Assembly: GCA_002070945.1 (NCBI GenBank) | Contig: MWEG01000006.1 | Span: 1-46,251, forward strand | Direction: 5' to 3' | DNA length: 46,251 nt | Origin: Lentisphaerae bacterium ADurb.Bin082 | GTDB lineage: Bacteria; Verrucomicrobiota; Lentisphaeria; Oligosphaerales; Oligosphaeraceae | Shown here: positions 27,001 to 30,000 of the stretch, one piece after another | Layout: every line of letters starts with the position of its first letter | How positions within the stretch are numbered: the stretch's first letter is position 1 | Made by a program: the position numbers and the translations under genes | Notes under the pieces: model-generated | What the model was told of the DNA's origin: nothing | The model's database searches: none | What the model saw: the letters and a program-made list of their open reading frames with translations, nothing else

Positions 27001-30000
27001 GAATAACCGTCTTGACGATGAGGACGACATCTGGATTGAATTCCGTCGTGGCGAATACGGCACTGACGATTACTACAACCCGGCGACTAGGACCTGGTAC
27101 AGCGACATCAGCTGGTATCACGCCCGTCCGGCCAGCTGGGCTGAACGCCAGGGCTTGGCTCTGTACCTGCGCTTTGACGATGGCGGCGGCAGCATCGAAG
27201 ACTATGCCTGGCATGCCGATTGGCGCAGCAAGCCGGTCTGGAAACACAGCATCAGGCCGCCTGGATTGTTCGGGATATTCCCGCCGCTCCGGCCGACCGG
27301 CATCGGCGGCGTCGACTACCAGTGGGTCACCCAGGAAGACGCCTCTGGCTATGCCTGGGTCATTGACGCAGTCGAGCCGCCGACCAACCCGGTCACGGAA
27401 ATCCAGACGCTGTCGAACGTCCGCAACGCCCAGGGCGAGATTGAATTCTGTTATCGCCCGGCGCCTGGCATGATCGATTCGGTCAACCTCCACAAGTACG
27501 ATATCCTCACGGCGTCGATCCTGACCGAAGCCAGCGATCCGGAAGGCGTGATGGTGAACTATCGCTACTATTGGCTGCACATTGGCGCCAACCCGGCCAA
27601 CGTCTATGTCCAATCCGACGTGGCTGGCGCTGCTGACTGGACGTTGACCTTCGCGGACGGCGTCCTGGTAGACAGCCACACGGCGGACGGCTCGTTGCCG
27701 GACAACGTGCTGCTGGCGACCGACTCAAGCCTCGACCTTTACAACTTCCGGTCGGTGGTGCGGGTCGGCGACATCATCCAGCTGGCCGTGGTCGGCGTCA
27801 GCGAGAGCGGCAAGTCCAGCCAGGTCATGCTGTCGACGATTACGGTGTCGGCAGACGACTTGTACAAGGTGCCTGATGCGCTGACGTTTGTGTCCTTCCT
27901 GCCGCTGACGCCTGAGGCTGGGGACAACCTGACAGTCAGCTTGCAGACAGTGGCCGGCGTCGACGGCTACATCGTGCTGGAATGGTACCGCAACCTGCTG
28001 CTCTACAACACCACCTTTACCAGGGTGCAGGCGGCAGGCACCTATACGATCACGCTGGCCGGCAAGACACCGACCGGCGACCTGGTCACCATCGACGGCG
28101 ACGTCTGGTCGTTCAAGGCCTACTATAAGTCTGCCACGAACGTCTATGTCGACGCTGACGGCAAAGAAATCTCGGCCGCTCGCAGCCGCGTCATCCCGCC
28201 GACGACTACTGGCGGCGGGGAGTGGTTCCACCGCCTGATTGGCAGTCCGTTCGACGGTGAGCTTGCTGAAGACGGCACCATGGCGGGCAATAACCCGCCC
28301 ACTGCGCCGACGTCCGTGACCATCACTCCTGGCTCCGGCGATCAAGACACTATTTTCATCGCCAATGCGGTTGGCGCCGTTGATCCTGAAGGCCATATCT
28401 TCTCGTACCAGTACCAATGGTATATCGACGGCCAAGCAGTACTCGGGGAAACCATGCAGTTCTTCCCGGCGAATGGCACCACGATTCCCGGCATCGCGCT
28501 TCCCACCGACCCAGAAGGCACCACGCCCGCGCCCGCGCCTCCGGTCACTAACTTGGCGGAAGGCGACCGGATTTCGGTAGCCGTCTATGCGATGGACATC
28601 TTTGGCGCACGGAGTACGGCGCGGCGCAGTGACGTCCTGGTCATCCAGGATGACTTGGCTGACGCTGGCGGCGACGACTATGCGTCGCTTGCATACGAAC
28701 CCAACAACACGAGGCAGACGGCTGGACGGTTGCTGCCAATGGAAGACGTCACCGACCCGGATGACGAATTCTCGCAGGAACACTACTTCCACGAAGCTTC
28801 TGACGTTGACTGGTTCTGGTTCATCGTTCCAGAGACGTTGATCAATGGCAAGAAGTGGGTGTTGCTGGAAACCAACGACGGCAACCAGATGTACAACCGT
28901 CTCCACAGGGCTGAGAACGACTGGGGCATTGACACGCAGATGGCGTTGTTCAACAGCGCTGGCAAGCTCATCTATCATTGCGACGACTACGGCAATCCCA
29001 TCGGCTTTGGCGGCACTAAGTACGCCCGCTTCGAAGGTGCCCTTGATCCTGGCATCTATTATGTCCAGATTTCGCTGGCGGTACGGTCGACGTTTGATGT
29101 GACTAGGACGTACTTCATCCATTATGCCTGGGATGAACTCGGCGGCAAGGAAGGACCCACTGCGCCGACGTCGGTCGTCCTCACGCCTGCCAATCCGGGA
29201 GTGACCGAGGACTTGGTCTGCCGGGCCGAAGGGGCCTTGACTGCCGATGACGCGACCGAGATCACGTATCTTTACGTCTGGTATCGCAACGGCGTCCTGG
29301 TGCCGCTCGGCAATAACGCGCCGGTCTTCGCCTGGAATACTGCTCGCTATGTCATCAGCCAGGCCAAGAACTTTGGCAACTCCATCGGAGCGCCGAACAC
29401 GATTCCGGCGGCCTACACGTTGGCTGGCCAGACCTGGCAGTGCGCCGTCTATGCGATGGACGCCAACGGCTACAGCCATGGTGTCATGAGCAACCCGGTC
29501 ACCATCAATACGTCCGAGTGGGACTTCCAGCTGCGCGTCGCCAAGACCTACAAGAACAACTACGGGCCCGTCACCGGCACTGACCAGGCCGTCAACCTTG
29601 GCTGGCGCAATGACGCCACCTTCGGGTTTGACCCGACCTTTGACAGCGCCTTGCCGATAATCATGACGCCTGGCTCCGGCGAAGAAGACGATTCGCCGTT
29701 GACGTTGGGGCGCATGTATTCGATCGGGTTGGACAACACATACTCGAAGCTGAATACGGACGTCCGGCCGTATGGTCGTGCCACGTCCTGGTTCATCAAG
29801 GTCGAGATGGGCGATTCCAGCGCCGAGTCCATGATCTTGTCCTGGGACAACGTCATGCCGCCGCCGGATACGGTCGGCAACTTCACGATTACCCAGATGC
29901 GGCGGACTCCTGACGGCACCTACCTGCCGGTGCCAGGCACCACGCAGATCATGACCGACATCCATTCTGTCGTGCTTGAGGAGGACGATATCGCCAACAT

